Shown piece by piece: positions 12,346 through 23,474 of a stretch of 64,000 nt of DNA. The position numbers were made by a program, and so were the translations under genes. The stretch comes from Iris pallida. Lineage: Eukaryota > Streptophyta > Magnoliopsida > Asparagales > Iridaceae. The stretch covers positions 18,988,742-19,052,741 of the forward strand of contig JANAVB010023996.1 in the NCBI GenBank assembly GCA_029216955.1, read 5' to 3'. Positions within the stretch are counted from its first letter, which is position 1; each line of letters opens with the position of its first letter. The notes below the pieces were generated by a model that did no database searches, was not told the DNA's origin, and was given only the letters and a program-made list of their open reading frames with translations.

Positions 12346-12483
12346 AGACGCTGATGCCATAACAGCCTTCCATCTTTATGGGCGTAAAGGCATCTACCTG
12401 AACTGTTAGTATCTCTAGATAGATAGAAAATATATGTTATCTTCCCTTATCTTTTCGAACGCGATGTTTTTAGATGATCAATC

Positions 12484-14628
12484 TTAGGTAAAGCATTTAG
12501 TTTTATCGAAGTTAATATCATATCCGTGATCAGCAAGATAATTGATGTCGAGCAGGTTTTGCTTTAACTCGGTCACTAAACAGACATCCTTATTAATGGA
12601 AGGAGGAGGATAACCAATTGTACCGTTACCTATGATATAGACTTTCAGATTATTGCCGAAGGATACATATCCTTCCCTTTTCATCGATAGTGTTGCGAAT
12701 AGATTAGCATCTCCAGTCATATGTCCACATACACCATAAGTATATGTGACCTTTGGTACCCAGATTCTTGTGGGTCCTGAAAAGTTAGTCTTCGGCACCC
12801 ATTCATATAGATTAATATCCACTAGTTTTCTAATTCTATACTGTGGTGATATGTGTCCATGTAAACCACAGTAAGTACATGTAGCATGTATATTGGTGTT
12901 GGGTGCAGGATGATAGTGTTGTCTATATGTAGGTGTACGATGATGACAACTATATGTAGTAGTAGGATGATGGTAATAATTACGTGTAGCAGTAGGATGA
13001 TTATAAATACTTGTGTGTGTTTTACGTGCTGCATGGGAGTAGAGTACATAAAGGCTATTTTTGTGTGGTATGTGGATGAGTATTCTTGTAATGATGTGCT
13101 CTCTTGTGTTGAGCCGTCTGGTGTTTAGTGTAAGTGGTGTGATTATGAGACTGAGTTTGAGGTTGTATAACCTGCTCAACCAGTCTAATCTCTAATTTCT
13201 TAGAGGAAGCATGCAACTCATCATATTTAACAGTAAGACCATTTATTCTACCAGTAGAAATCTTGAACTTGTTTTTCTCTTCAGCAAGTTCTTTATTTAA
13301 AGCAATGATATCATGTATTTGCTTTTCAATAAGAGATTTGGTATCGTGTAAGCTTAACTTAAACTTAGATACCTCCTCAGTATTTTTTGTCGATGTAGTG
13401 TTTCTAATATTTTCTAATAAGCATGAAAGTCTATGTATCTTGACTTCATGAGCCATGATTTTATCCTTAGCATGTTTATATTGCTTAATAACCTTTTTGT
13501 GGTCTTCAAGTAGATCACTAAAGGCATCACCTAGTTCATCAAAAGAAAAGTCGTTAAAAGAATCAATTACCTTATCTGAAGTTGCCATTAGGCAGACGTT
13601 TGTCGTGCTTTGCAGAGAATCCTCTTCTTCGTCTGAATCACTGGCCTCGCTTTTATGCCAGATGCTAGTGTTGGCATATTTTCTTGAGGTTGGCTTCTTG
13701 TACGGCCTTTCATATCTGCTTCTTTTTTTTGCTATAGGACAATCTTTTCTGACGTGTCCCGTCTTTTTGCATCCGAAGCAGGTGGGTTCTTCCACATCGT
13801 CTTTTTTCCTTCTTCCTTCTGTTAAAGCGTAGGAACTTCTTGAAATATCGAACCATCGGTGCTTGATCGTTACCTTCAGAATCGTCGTCATCTGTTTTCT
13901 CTGTGACGGTTCTTCGGCGATGAGCTCTTAAGGCAATTTCTTTTTCTTTTGGAGCCGTTTCTTCAAAATCATTGAGGTCGAGCTCATGCATCATCAGCTT
14001 GCCCATCAAAGTTTCTAGTGACATAGTCGTAAGATCATTTCCTTCAATAATCGTCGAGACATTGGGGTTCCAGATCTTCGGCAATCCTCTTAGCACTTTG
14101 CATATCTTCTCATGTTGGAATATACTTTGCCAAGGAAATAGAGGGTTGACGATATCGAGGAATCTGGTTAACATCTGAGTAATAGTCTCATTTGGCTTCA
14201 TTTTGAATGCCTCATATTCTTGTGTCAGACGGCTGATCCATGATTCTTTAACCTGTGTGGTTCCTTCATGAGTCACCTCCAGAATCCTCCATACTTCGTG
14301 TGAGGTGGATAATGTAGAGACCTTGTTGAATTCAGTCATGTCTATTGCACAAAAGAGAGCATTAATAGCCCTAGCATTTTGACTTGCATATTTTTTTCCT
14401 GGTCAGAATATTTGTCGTAGGGTTTTTCAACAAGAGTTCCCTCGATAGCTATTCTGGCAGGCTTTTGTAACCATCCGTGATGATGGTCCACAGATCAAAG
14501 TCTAGAGACTTAAGATAAAAACTCATCCTAGTTTTCCAATAGGTATAGTTAGTTTCGTAAAATAGGGGTGGCCTATTTGTGGACTGTCCCTCACCATATT
14601 TGGAAAAGATAGGTTATGTGGCTGCCAT
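12484..14628 (-). pseudogene. Sirevirus gag-protease region
   Basis: The likely start is ATG at 14626-14628, giving MAAT followed at once by a TAA (14614-14616). Next come WKTRMSFYLKSLDFDLW (about 14520-14560), the gag core from 14339 (MTEFNKVSTLSTSHEVWRIL, LTQEYEAFKMKPNETI) and a CCHC zinc knuckle CFGCKKTGHVRKDC (13739-13780). An acidic linker follows, then the CLMA motif and a long coiled coil (about 13150-13560). A His/Thr-rich low-complexity stretch (12850-13050) precedes a degenerate second knuckle CTYCGLHGH, the WVPK motifs and the protease. The protease active-site region reads TYGVCGHMTGD, where the family has DSG...HMTG, so the catalytic Asp is lost. Several frameshifts. Confidence 0.9.
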
Positions 14629-14670
14629 GGATTAGCTCTTAGGATATTAATCCGATATAAGAGAACCTGG

Positions 14671-14682
14671 CTCTGATACCAA
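14671..14682 (-). other. Primer-binding site (initiator tRNA-Met type)
   Basis: The minus strand reads GGTATCAGAGCC starting 2-3 bases after the LTR end. This is complementary to the 3' end of plant initiator tRNA-Met, the usual copia primer. The same site is at 18557-18568 in the duplicated copy. Confidence 0.9.
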
Positions 14683-14683
14683 T

Positions 14684-15676
14684 TGAAGTACATTTAGGCA
14701 ACTCTAGAGGGGGTGAATAGAGTATGCGTCTATAAAACCCAATTAAAAATAACTCTATTCAAGTCCACCCAACAGAAATAATAATCACAGTATAAATATG
14801 GAATATAAATAGAGATCAAAGAAGTATACGTAGACACAATAGTTTTTAACCTGGTTTCCCTCGTGGAGGACTAGTCTAGGCCTGAGAACTCTAGCTCAGG
14901 ATTGAAATCCACTATTTGTGAAATAGCATACAACCACGTGCCTTTACTCAAAAGAGCATGCCAACTTCTTACAGATTCACAGATGGCGGGACTTAGAATT
15001 GTCTAACTAACTTCTTTTGGAACTCTTGCACACAAACTTCTCGCACTGAGTACTTTGGGAGCTTATAAAGTTTTGTGGCTATCTAGATGATAAGAATAAG
15101 CTCTTGAATGTATAGGCTATAGAAGAGAGAAGATGATAAGATTTGATGATTGAAAATGAGAGAAATCAAGGCCTAGATATACTAGTCCAGAGAGGCGGAA
15201 TTCGGCCAGAACTATGTCCCAAATATTCAAATATTTAGCCGTTGGACAACTAGCAATCAACAAATCCTAAAAAACAGGTCCTGAATTTAGGGGCAGAGTT
15301 CGGCCCAAACTTTGTGTGGGGCAGAGTTCGGCCCAAACTCTGTCTCCTTGGGGACAGAATGTTCAATAGGTTTGTTTTAGGTTTGGCAGGTTTTTGGACT
15401 TTTATTTGTGGAGCTTTGGGTGTAAAGTCTAGGGTTAAGATGCTCAATGCGACTCAACTTACAATAGCCTTGACTCAGTAAAAAGTAAAATACAGACTCA
15501 AAGAACAAGTAAACAGCAACATGTCATAGCAATCGTCGATGATGTTCGTCTTGAGCTGATGTGTGGTGATTATTTGTTTTGGAGCTTGATGGAGCTTGAT
15601 GTGTCAAGTTGGATCATAAGATATCGCCTTGTTAATTATCAAGATTAGGTTGACTGCAATCTAGTTTGGGTCAACA
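14684..15676 (-). repeat. 5' LTR of Sirevirus
   Basis: A 993-bp LTR, minus orientation, TGTTGACCC...TACTTCA. It adjoins the PBS on the inner side and the GTAAT target duplication on the outer side. It is nearly identical to the LTR at 18570-19565. Confidence 0.93.
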
Positions 15677-16053
15677 GTAATCCCACGCACAGGCGCCGTC
15701 CAATAAGTTGCCAATATAACCGAGACAAGAGCTCGGATTGTCCAACATAGTCTGGCTATAGCCAAACTATCTCGCAAAGTAACTCGACAAATAGGGCTCC
15801 AGTATACCTTGTTCTGACTGCAATACACTAGGTACGAAGGACGAATAGATAACAACGAAAAAAAGCACCTAGTTAGTTTGTCTCTTTCTTCGGCCCTGTT
15901 GACCAACTCATCACCGGCCTGATGGCCATCTTAGAAAGGCGAGACCCTACTAAAGCTATAACCATCCAGGAGGTTCAGGGCCCGTCTACAAGCAGGGACA
16001 TCGTCATGAACCCACTTCGCCTTGTGGTAATTATGTAAAAGTGCATCCCCACT
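15677..16053 (-). pseudogene. Antisense PMD ORF fragment, copy next to the gap
   Basis: Minus-strand frame 15661-15906 (RAEERDKLTRCFF, then WSPICRVTLRDSLAIARL, LATYWTAPVRGI). This is host sequence flanking the Sirevirus and is repeated almost base for base at 19566-19949. The sequence stops at the N-gap after GTGCATCCCC, exactly where the second copy continues into CTACTTCATG. Confidence 0.6.
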
Positions 16054-16066
16054 NNNNNNNNNNNNN
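16054..16066. other. Assembly gap, 13 N
   Basis: Thirteen undetermined bases. The sequence on the right restarts at a point matching 12177, inside the Sirevirus integrase. The join is therefore between two contigs with overlapping content. Confidence 0.99.
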
Positions 16067-16439
16067 TAAAGGTCGAGTGGTACTTACAGTATTGATGGAT
16101 TTAAAAAAGATTTGGTATCCTTATTCTTTTCACATTCGGCACATACCGTGTCCTTTTTGAATGTGATTTCAGGCAATCCTCTTACTAGCTTCTTAGTAGA
16201 TAGTATTGATATGGGTCCATGTTAACATGACCAAGACGCTGATGCCATAATAGCCTTTATCTTTGGGCGTAAAGGCATCTACCTGAACTGTTAGTATCTC
16301 TAGATAGATAGAAAATATATATGTTATCTTCTTATCTTTTCGAACGCGATTTTTAGATGATCTATCTTAGTAAAGCATTTAGTTTTATCGAAGTTAATAT
16401 CATATCCGTGATCAGCAAGATAATTGATGTCGAGCAGGT

Positions 16440-18514
16440 TTTGCTTTAACTCGGTCACTAAACAGACATCCTTAAATGGAAGGAGGAGGATAACCAATTG
16501 TACCGTTACCTATGATATAGACTTTCAGATTATTGCCGAAGGATATATATCCTTCCCTTTTCATCGATAGTGTTGCGAATAGATTAGCATCTCCAGTCAT
16601 ATGTCCACATACACCATAAGTATATGTGACCTTTGGTACCCAGATTCTTGTGGGTCCTGAAAAGTTAGTCTTCGGCACCCATTCATATAGATTAATATCC
16701 ACTAGTTTTCTAATTCTATACTGTGGTGATATGTGTCCATGTAAACCACAGTAAGTACATGTAGCATGCATATTGGTGTTGGGTGCAGGATGATAGTGTT
16801 GTCTATATGTAGGTGTACGATGATGACAACTATATATAGTAGTAGGATGATGGTAATAATTACGTGTAGCAGTAGGATGATTATAAATACTTGTGTGTGT
16901 TTACGTGCTGCATGGGAGTAGAGTACATAAAGGCATGTTTTTGTGTGGTATGTGGATGAGTATTCTTGTAATGACGTGCTCTCTTGGGTTGAGCCGTCTG
17001 GTGTTTAGTATAAGTGGTGTGACTATGAGACTGAGTTTGAGGTTGTATAACCTGCTCACCCAGTCTAATCTCTAATTTCTTAGAGGAAGCATGCAACTCA
17101 TCATATTTAACAGTAAGACCATTTATTCTACCAGTAGAAATCTTGAACTTGTTTTTCTCTTCAGCAAGTTCTTTATTTAAAGCAATGATATCATGTATTT
17201 GCTTTTCAATAAGAGATTCGGTATCGTGTAAGCTTAACTTAAACTTAGATACCTCCTCAGTGTTTTTTGTCGATGTAGTGTTTCTAATATTTTCTAATAA
17301 GCATGAAAGTCTATGTATCTTAACTTCATGAGCCATGATTTTATCCTTAGCATGTTTATATTGCTTAATAACCTTTTTGTGGTCTTCAAGTAGATCACTA
17401 AAGGCATCACCTAGTTCATCAAAAGAAAAGTCGTTAAAAGAATTATTTACCTTATCTGAAGTTGCCATTAGGCAGACGTTTGTCGTGCTTTGCAGAGAAT
17501 CCTCTTCTTCGTCTGAATCACTGGCCTCGCTTTTATGCCAGATTCTAGTGTTGGCATATTTTCTTGAGGTTGGCTTCTTGTACGGCCTTTCATATCTGCT
17601 TCTTTTTTTTGCTATAGGACAATCTTTTCTGACGTGTCCCGTCTTTTTGCATCCGAAGCAGGTGGGTTCTTCCACATCGTCTTTTTTTTCCTTCTTCCTT
17701 CTGTTAAAGCGTAGGAACTTCTTGAAATATCGAACCATCGGTGCTTGATCGTCACCTTCAGAATCGTCGTCATCTGTTTCCTCTGTGACGGTTCTTCGGC
17801 GATGAGCTCTTAAGGCAATTTCTTTTTCTTTTGGAGCCGTTCTTCAAAATCATTGAGGTCGAGCTCATGCATCATTAGCTTGCCCATCAAAGTTTCAAGT
17901 GACATAGTCGTAAGATCATTTCCTTCAATAATCGCCGAGACATTGGGGTTCCAGATCTTCGGCAATCCTCTTAGCACTTTGCATATCTTCTCATGGTTGG
18001 AATATACTTTGCCAAGGAAAGATAGAGGGTTGACGATATCGTGGAATCTGGTTAACATCTGAGTAATAGTCTCATTTGGCTTCATTTTGAATGCCTCATA
18101 TTCTTGTGTCAGACGGCTGATCCATGATTCTTTAACCTGTGTGGTTCCTTCATGAGTCACCTCCAGAATCCTCCATACTTTGTGTGAGGTGGATAATGTA
18201 GAGACCTTGTTGAATTCAGTCATGTCTATTGCACAAAAGAGAGCATTAATAGCCCTAGCATTTTGACTTGCATATTTTTTTCCTGGTCAGAATATTTGTC
18301 GTAGGTTTTTTTCAACAAGAGTTCCCTCGATAGCTATTCTGACAGGCTTTTTGTAACCATCCGTGATGATGGTCCACAGATCAAAGTCTAGAGACTTAAG
18401 ATAAAAACTCACCATAGTTTTCCAATAGGTATAGTTAGTTTCGTAAAATAGGGGTGGCCTATTTGTGGACTGTCCCTCACCATATTTGGAAAAGGTAGGT
18501 TATGTGGCTGCCAT
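16440..18514 (-). pseudogene. Sirevirus gag-protease, second copy
   Basis: Repeats the gag of 12484-14628. Likely start ATG at 18512-18514 with the same immediate MAAT-stop. The gag core lies at 17810-18223. The zinc knuckle CFGCKKTGHVRKDC is at 17619-17660, here in one long frame with the coiled coil (16881-17738), whereas the first copy has a frameshift between 'RRKKEK' and the knuckle. The degenerate knuckle and protease lie at 16472-16771 and carry the same lost catalytic Asp. Confidence 0.88.
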
Positions 18515-18569
18515 GGATTAGCTCTTAGGATGTTAATCCGATATAAGAGAACCTGGCTCTGATACCAAT

Positions 18570-19565
18570 TGAAGTATATTTAGGCAACTCTAGAGGGGGT
18601 GAATAGAGTATGCGTCTATAAAACCCAATTAAAAATAACTCTATTCAAGTCCACCCAACAGAAATAATAATCACAGTATAAATGTGGAATATAAATAGAG
18701 ATCAAAGAAGTATACGTAGACACAATAGTTTTTAACCTGGTTTCCCTCGTGGAGGACTAGTCTAGGCCTGAGAACTCTAGCTCAGGATTGAAATCCACTA
18801 TTTGTGAAATAGCATACAACCACGTGCCTTTACTCAAAAGAGCATGCCAACTTCTTACAGATTCGTAGATGGCGGGACTTAGAATTGTCCAACTAACTTG
18901 TTTTGGAACTCTTGCACACAAACTTCTCGTACTGAGTACTTTGGGGGCTTATAAAGTTTTGTGGCTATCTAGATGATAAGAATAAGCTCTTGAATGTATA
19001 GGCTATAGAAGAAGAGAAGATGATAAGATTTGATGATTGAAAATGAGAGAAATCAAGGCCAAGATATACTAGTCCAGAGAGGTGGAGTTCGGCCAGAACT
19101 CTGTCCCAAATATTCAAATATTTAGCCGTTGGACAACTAGCAACCAACAAATCATAAAAATCAGGTCCTCAAATTAAGGGGCAGAGTTCGGCCCGAACTT
19201 TGTGTGGGGCAGAGTTCGGCCCAAACTCTGTCTTCTTGGGGACAGAATGTTCAATAGGTTGTTTTAGGTTTGGCAGGTTTTTGGACTTTTATTTGTGGAG
19301 CTTTGGGTGTAAAGTCTAGGGTTAAGATGCTCAGTGCGACTCAACTTACAATAGCCTTGACTCAGTAAAAAGTAAAACACAGACTCAAAGAACAAGTAAA
19401 CAGCAGTATGTCATAGCAATCGTCGATGATGTTCGTCTTGAGCTGATGTGTGGTGATTATTTTTTTTGGAGCTTGATGGAGCTTGATGTGTCAAGTTGGA
19501 TCATAACCGATATCGCCTTGTTAATTATCAAGATTAGGTTGACTGCAATCTAGTTTGGGTCAACA
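18570..19565 (-). repeat. Duplicated 5' LTR of Sirevirus
   Basis: A 996-bp LTR with PBS at 18557-18568 and flank GTAAT at 19566-19570. By eye only about two differences from 14684-15676 in the first 120 bases, far fewer than either shows against the 3' LTR at 6746. Confidence 0.92.
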
Positions 19566-21270
19566 GTAATCCCACGCACAGGCGCCATCCAATAAGTTGC
19601 CAACATAACCGAGACAAGAGCTCGGATTGTCCAACATAGTCTGGCTATAGCCAAACTATCTCGCAAAGTAACTCGACAAATAGGGCTCCATGTATACCTT
19701 GTTCTGACTACAGTACACTAGGTACGAAGGACGAATAGATAACAACGAACAAAAAGCACCAGTAGTTAGTTCGTCTCTTCTTCTTCGGCCCGGTTGACCA
19801 ACTCATCACCGGCCAGATGGCCATGTTAGAAAGGCGAGACCCTACTAAAGCTATAACCATCCAGGAGGTTCAGGGCCCGTCAATAAGCAGGGACGTCGTC
19901 ATAAACCCACTTTGCCTTGTGATAATTATGTAAAAGTGCATCCCCTACTTCATGTTCTTCTATGGTGGCAAAAATAATTAGACCGATATGGTGTACTGCC
20001 AACCAGGCCATCAGATAGTGATAGAGCATCTCCGCTCGCGGGAACTCGCTATCACACCAACGAAACTCTACTATCGATTCTCAAAGCTCACGTAGGCCTC
20101 GAAGGGTGTTGCACACCATGGCAAGAAGCAAAGTGAAAGAATGCCTGAAGGCCAATCTAACAGCTGGAATGATGAGATCCCTACTAAGCCGCCCCACGAG
20201 CCTGAGCCTCCCGGCACCACGGCTTTCCTCAGCCACATCATAAGGAAAGCAACTAGTGTCACTTTTCGGCTCACATGATTCAAGTTCTGGTAAAAATAGC
20301 TACGAAATATGGACTTCCCTTAGCATCCAACAGGGGATCTGACACCCTCGCCTTGGCCATCATACCCTCCACCTCGACAGTGGTATACACCCTGCGGGAG
20401 GTAAAATGAGTCATTCTACGCTCTGACGGATCCTCACTAAAGAAGTATTTTCTCCAAGCATTAAAATAGGGCTGACCCTTTGTAGAGTGTTGGCGTACGC
20501 ACACTTGATGATGGAAAATTATTTTCTTATAAATAGCCATCATCTCAGGGTGTTTGCTTTCAACCCCACGAGCTCCTCTGGGCTAGGGCATATTCCTCAT
20601 ATAGGTACTCCCCCAAGGGAGTTTTGAGATAGCAAATATCTCATGGAGGGCCAATCCCATCTCACAACAAGGTATGAAAAAAGTTCCCGTGTGGTGGTTG
20701 AATAGCTCCAACAAAGCCAAAGACAGAGGTTGGTTGATAGCGATGCCGTGCTCAGTCGCATTTATTGCAAGGCCTAAGCAAGTACCACTCACGTCCTCCC
20801 TGAAAGTACTCAAAACCCACGGGATCAAGTTACCCTACTTTTTGTCGGAGGGAACCCAGCCCTCAACCAGATAGGCGTCCGTCGGGTATGTATAGCCGAC
20901 TGCCAGGAGTCTATTGGCAAAAATAGAGGCACAAAATGGATGCACGTCCACAAGAAGATCACTGAATCTGTGGCCAAGGAGTAGCAGCCACAAGGTGTAC
21001 GATGCGCCACCACGAACAGGCACAAAAGCATCCCTCCCTTTTGAACTCTTGTCCACCTTGATGCGGCCAGAGATGAGACCACCCCTGACTTGGGGTCAAG
21101 TTCCACTCCATTCGTCGTCTCTCAACAAACAGGAAAAGACGAAGAATGGTAAGTATCAGTCAGACGCCGGGATATACAAGGGGAGGCCATTTCTCTCAAA
21201 ATACCATACTATCTTGAGTTAAAGGAGGTCCGTCTCCTTTAGAACCAATTGATCATTGAAGAGAAACTAG
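19566..21270 (-). pseudogene. Antisense plant-mobile-domain (PMD) ORF of Tat element Z, N-terminal half
   Basis: Several adjoining minus-strand frames form one broken protein. 21267-21563 has EEELVEPARRSIAKGQPEG and EIQEQYLCYFCRMLNQGRL. 20835-21106 has a hydrophobic stretch (YTLWLLLLGHRFSDLLVDVHP). 20583-20828 reads WVLSTFREDVSGTCLGLAI, then LALLELFNHHTGTFF, IPCCEMGLALHEIFAISKLP. 20280-20543 reads FNAWRKYFFSEDPSERR. The block 'LELFN..TGTFF.P..EMG..LHE.F.IS.LP' is the plant mobile domain pattern found in transposon-borne aminotransferase-like proteins. The ORF lies opposite to the inferred direction of element Z, as in element Y. Function inside the element is unknown. Confidence 0.6.
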
Positions 21271-21562
21271 GACTTTAACACCCTCGCGTCACCATCAAGA
21301 GAAGGTGTCAGCCTGCCCTGATTCAGCATGCGACAAAAATAGCATAGATACTGCTCTTGTATTTCATCCAGTTGCCCCTCTGGTTGACCTTTGGCGATCG
21401 ACCTCCTAGCTGGTTCAACAAGCTCTTCTTCGACGTTTGTCCCCAGTACGCAGACGGAGAAGTCGAAAAGAACCTCATTGAAAAGAGAGGTGGTCACGAA
21501 AACTACACAAAAACAAAAAATAAAAGTCGGAGATTTGTTTGTAAGTAAAACAAACATTCGCA

Positions 21563-21700
21563 CAGGTACTACCAGGTAGAACTGTGCTTCAGCAAAATAG
21601 CCTCTATGCAGGTACTACTAGGTAGTACTATGCTTCAACAAGATAGCCTCTGTACAGGTACTACTTGGCAGAGCTGTTCGTCAGCAAGAACTTTAGCACA
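21563..21700. repeat. Short minisatellite, 46-bp unit, 3 copies
   Basis: CAGGTACTAC starts at 21563, 21609 and 21654, each followed by a similar stretch (GTGCTTCAGCAA, ATAGCCTCT). Period 45-46 bp. It lies beyond the N-terminal end of the antisense PMD ORF, where Tat elements have a tandem-repeat-prone untranslated region. Confidence 0.8.
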
Positions 21701-22222
21701 TCTTGTAATCGATGTACACTCAGATAAGCATTATTAGAGATTCTTTATTTTCTCTAGTCAAGCTTTTGCTGATGAAGATTTGTTTAGGGGAAGACTCATA
21801 TCCCAGCTCAACTTGGATGACCTCATCTTCAGTGGAAGGTTTACATTGTTCAAAGTGCCATTTCCATTGGGATCCCAAGCATTGAGCCTAGGGTTCATCT
21901 TCGAAGAATTTGAGTAATTGGTCTTCATCCTCAATTGGGGGATCTCTAGAGACCATATTGACGGACAATATCATTTTGAAGGCTTGGCTGATACTGATAT
22001 CAAAGTCCCAGGTTGAGAAGTCAGAGGAATGTGCATGCATCAGGACCTCCGGCTCTGAGCTCTCCGAAGTAGTTATAGGTGTAACTTAACCCAACCCCGG
22101 ACGAGTACGTTGGTAGTAATTTTGGGACTTTTCCTTTCGAACACAAAGTCGTAAAGAAAGACATTGGCCTTTGCCATAGTTCAGTCCTCTGTCATTATTC
22201 AAGTCCTAACCTATTTTCTGGA
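21701..22222. other. No recognisable feature, probably degraded Tat sequence
   Basis: About 520 bp without a convincing frame, between the minisatellite and the unknown ORF at 22223. The boundary between element Z (plus) and element X (minus) must lie in or near this stretch. I could not find LTR ends. Confidence 0.4.
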
Positions 22223-22729
22223 CTAGGTGTTTGGCTTGAGTAGTGTAATGGTAGAGTTGCATCTTGTCGTTATCGGGTTCTGGTTCTGCCAGAGCCAATC
22301 GCTGATGTTGCTCCAATCGACCAAAATGATGGGTTCTTCCTCTTTCTTCCTTGCTGGAACCAAGAAGTAGGCACTTGGGGGATAGACAACTTGGCTTGCG
22401 AGATTAGCGGTTGTTACTTGCGTTTGTAATATATACAGAGTGTTCTCTAAGAAATACTTTGTGTTCCAGTGTGCACACGAGTAATTCAAAGACAACTTTC
22501 TATTAATGAAACATAAATTCTTATCCCAAGGGATTACATCATCTAAGGAGTGTGCCTTGGTATCGGTACATATGTAGTCTCCTAACTCTTCATCTGTGAG
22601 CACTAAGGCTGCCATGGAAGAATACAGAGGAGGTTTCCCTTTCAACTTGGCTACAAAGGAGGCTGTAGTCGGAGGTTCCTGTGACCTCAGAGTTGGCTTA
22701 AGGTCCTTCCGGGGAAGCCTTATTTGCAT
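22223..22729 (-). pseudogene. Unrecognised ORF after Tat protease
   Basis: An open minus-strand frame of 168 codons (MQIRLPRKDLKPTLRSQEPP, ... FVAKLKGKPPLYSSMAAL, LTDEELGDYICTDTKAHSL, FLVPARKKEEEPIILVDWSN). I do not recognise it. It follows the protease segment of element X on the same strand and may be the linker between protease and RT. It shows no similarity by eye to the linker of element Y (39600-40700). No RT motif follows further downstream. Confidence 0.45.
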
Positions 22730-22739
22730 AGGCTCTAGG

Positions 22740-23474
22740 CTAGCCGCTGATATCGTCTAGGGCGACCGAGCTGGAGCCTTTCCTCGAAGCTTGAAGACGA
22801 GAGGAGCTGACATCTTGGGAGGTTTCCCCTTCAATTAACCCTCAATGGTTCTTAAGTCATAGCCACGCTTTCTAGTGCAGTATCTGCCTCGTCGTCCGCA
22901 TCATTGGTATCGTCGTCCTATGGGACTGACCTGTACAGATCAGCATCTATACAGTACACTTCGAGTCCTCAAAATGGATCGATGTCAGCGAATTCGATCT
23001 TGATAGTCCCATCGTTGTCCACAAACTTTAAGAATTGATGGAGAGTGGAGGGCACAATCTTGTATTCATGAATCATTTGTTGACCCAATATCATGTTGTA
23101 GTTTATATCAGCGTCAATGACGTAAAAAGTCATGTCTGTCTGGAGATTGCCTATTTGGCATTTCAGGCGAATCTAGCCCAAGGGTTCACTCTTTCTAGCG
23201 TTGAAGCCGCTAATTGTAGAGTTTGATGTAGTCAGTTGGTGCATTGGGATCCCCAAAGTTTGGAGTAAACTCTGAAGGAAGAGCCATGGCCGATGTGGAT
23301 GCGATCGACCTTAATGGCACCAACATACCCTATGTAGTACAGGGTCCTATTGTATCGGTTGTTCTTTAGAAATATGTCTTGCTGAGTGAAGGTGATGTTA
23401 GGAATCACCTCGACCACATTGTGACAATGTGGATAAGCGGTAGGATCCTCCTCGGACGGTGGCACCTGAGTGAG
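22740..23474 (-). pseudogene. Tat-type gypsy protease region, element X
   Basis: Minus-strand 23232-23465 reads PPSEEDPTAYPHCHNVVEVI, then TFTQQDIFLKNNRYNRTLYYIGYVGAIKVDRI. A frameshift follows, then ISGFNARKSEPLG, FYVIDADINYNMILGQ and TLHQFLKFVDNDGTIKIEF (about 22990-23220). The arrangement equals the protease of element Y at 39207-39700. The active-site block reads RIHIGHGSS where Y has CILIDPRS; the catalytic Asp has been replaced. The gag half of the same gene is at 33254-36469. The chromovirus-type element separates them at the GTGAG target, so the original frame read ...LTPSSLTQVPPSEED. Confidence 0.8.

Larger units (their letters stand above)
6746..15676 (-). mobile_element. Sirevirus-type Ty1/copia retrotransposon, near complete but decayed
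   Basis: An 8.93-kb minus-strand element bounded by TG...CA LTRs and a perfect 5-bp target duplication GTAAT (6741-6745 and 15677-15681). Order on the minus strand: 5' LTR 15676-14684, primer-binding site, gag with CCHC knuckle and coiled coil, protease, integrase, RT, RNase H, an extra ORF, polypurine tract, 3' LTR 7727-6746. The Sirevirus assignment rests on the long coiled-coil gag with the CLMA motif, the WVPK motifs before the protease, and an extra ORF behind pol. Comparing the starts of the two LTRs by eye gives roughly one difference in ten, so it is an old insertion. Stops and frameshifts occur in every gene. Confidence 0.92.
16067..19949 (-). repeat. Second copy of 12177-16053, probable haplotype duplication
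   Basis: The 3.88 kb after the gap repeats 12177-16053: integrase fragment, protease-gag, PBS, 5' LTR and the flanking PMD ORF. Differences are scattered single bases and 1-4-base indels (for example TTAAAAGAAG versus TTAAAAAAG near 16105, and CTTATTAATGG versus CTTAAATGG near 16472). The copy lacks RT, RNase H and the 3' LTR. It continues seamlessly into unique PMD sequence at 19950. Confidence 0.92.

Noticed and set aside
13263..13832. Plus-strand ORFs of 62 and 125 codons, repeated at 17143-17748
   Set aside because: Complement of the Sirevirus gag coiled coil and zinc knuckle; the Ser/Leu/Phe-rich peptides are shadows.
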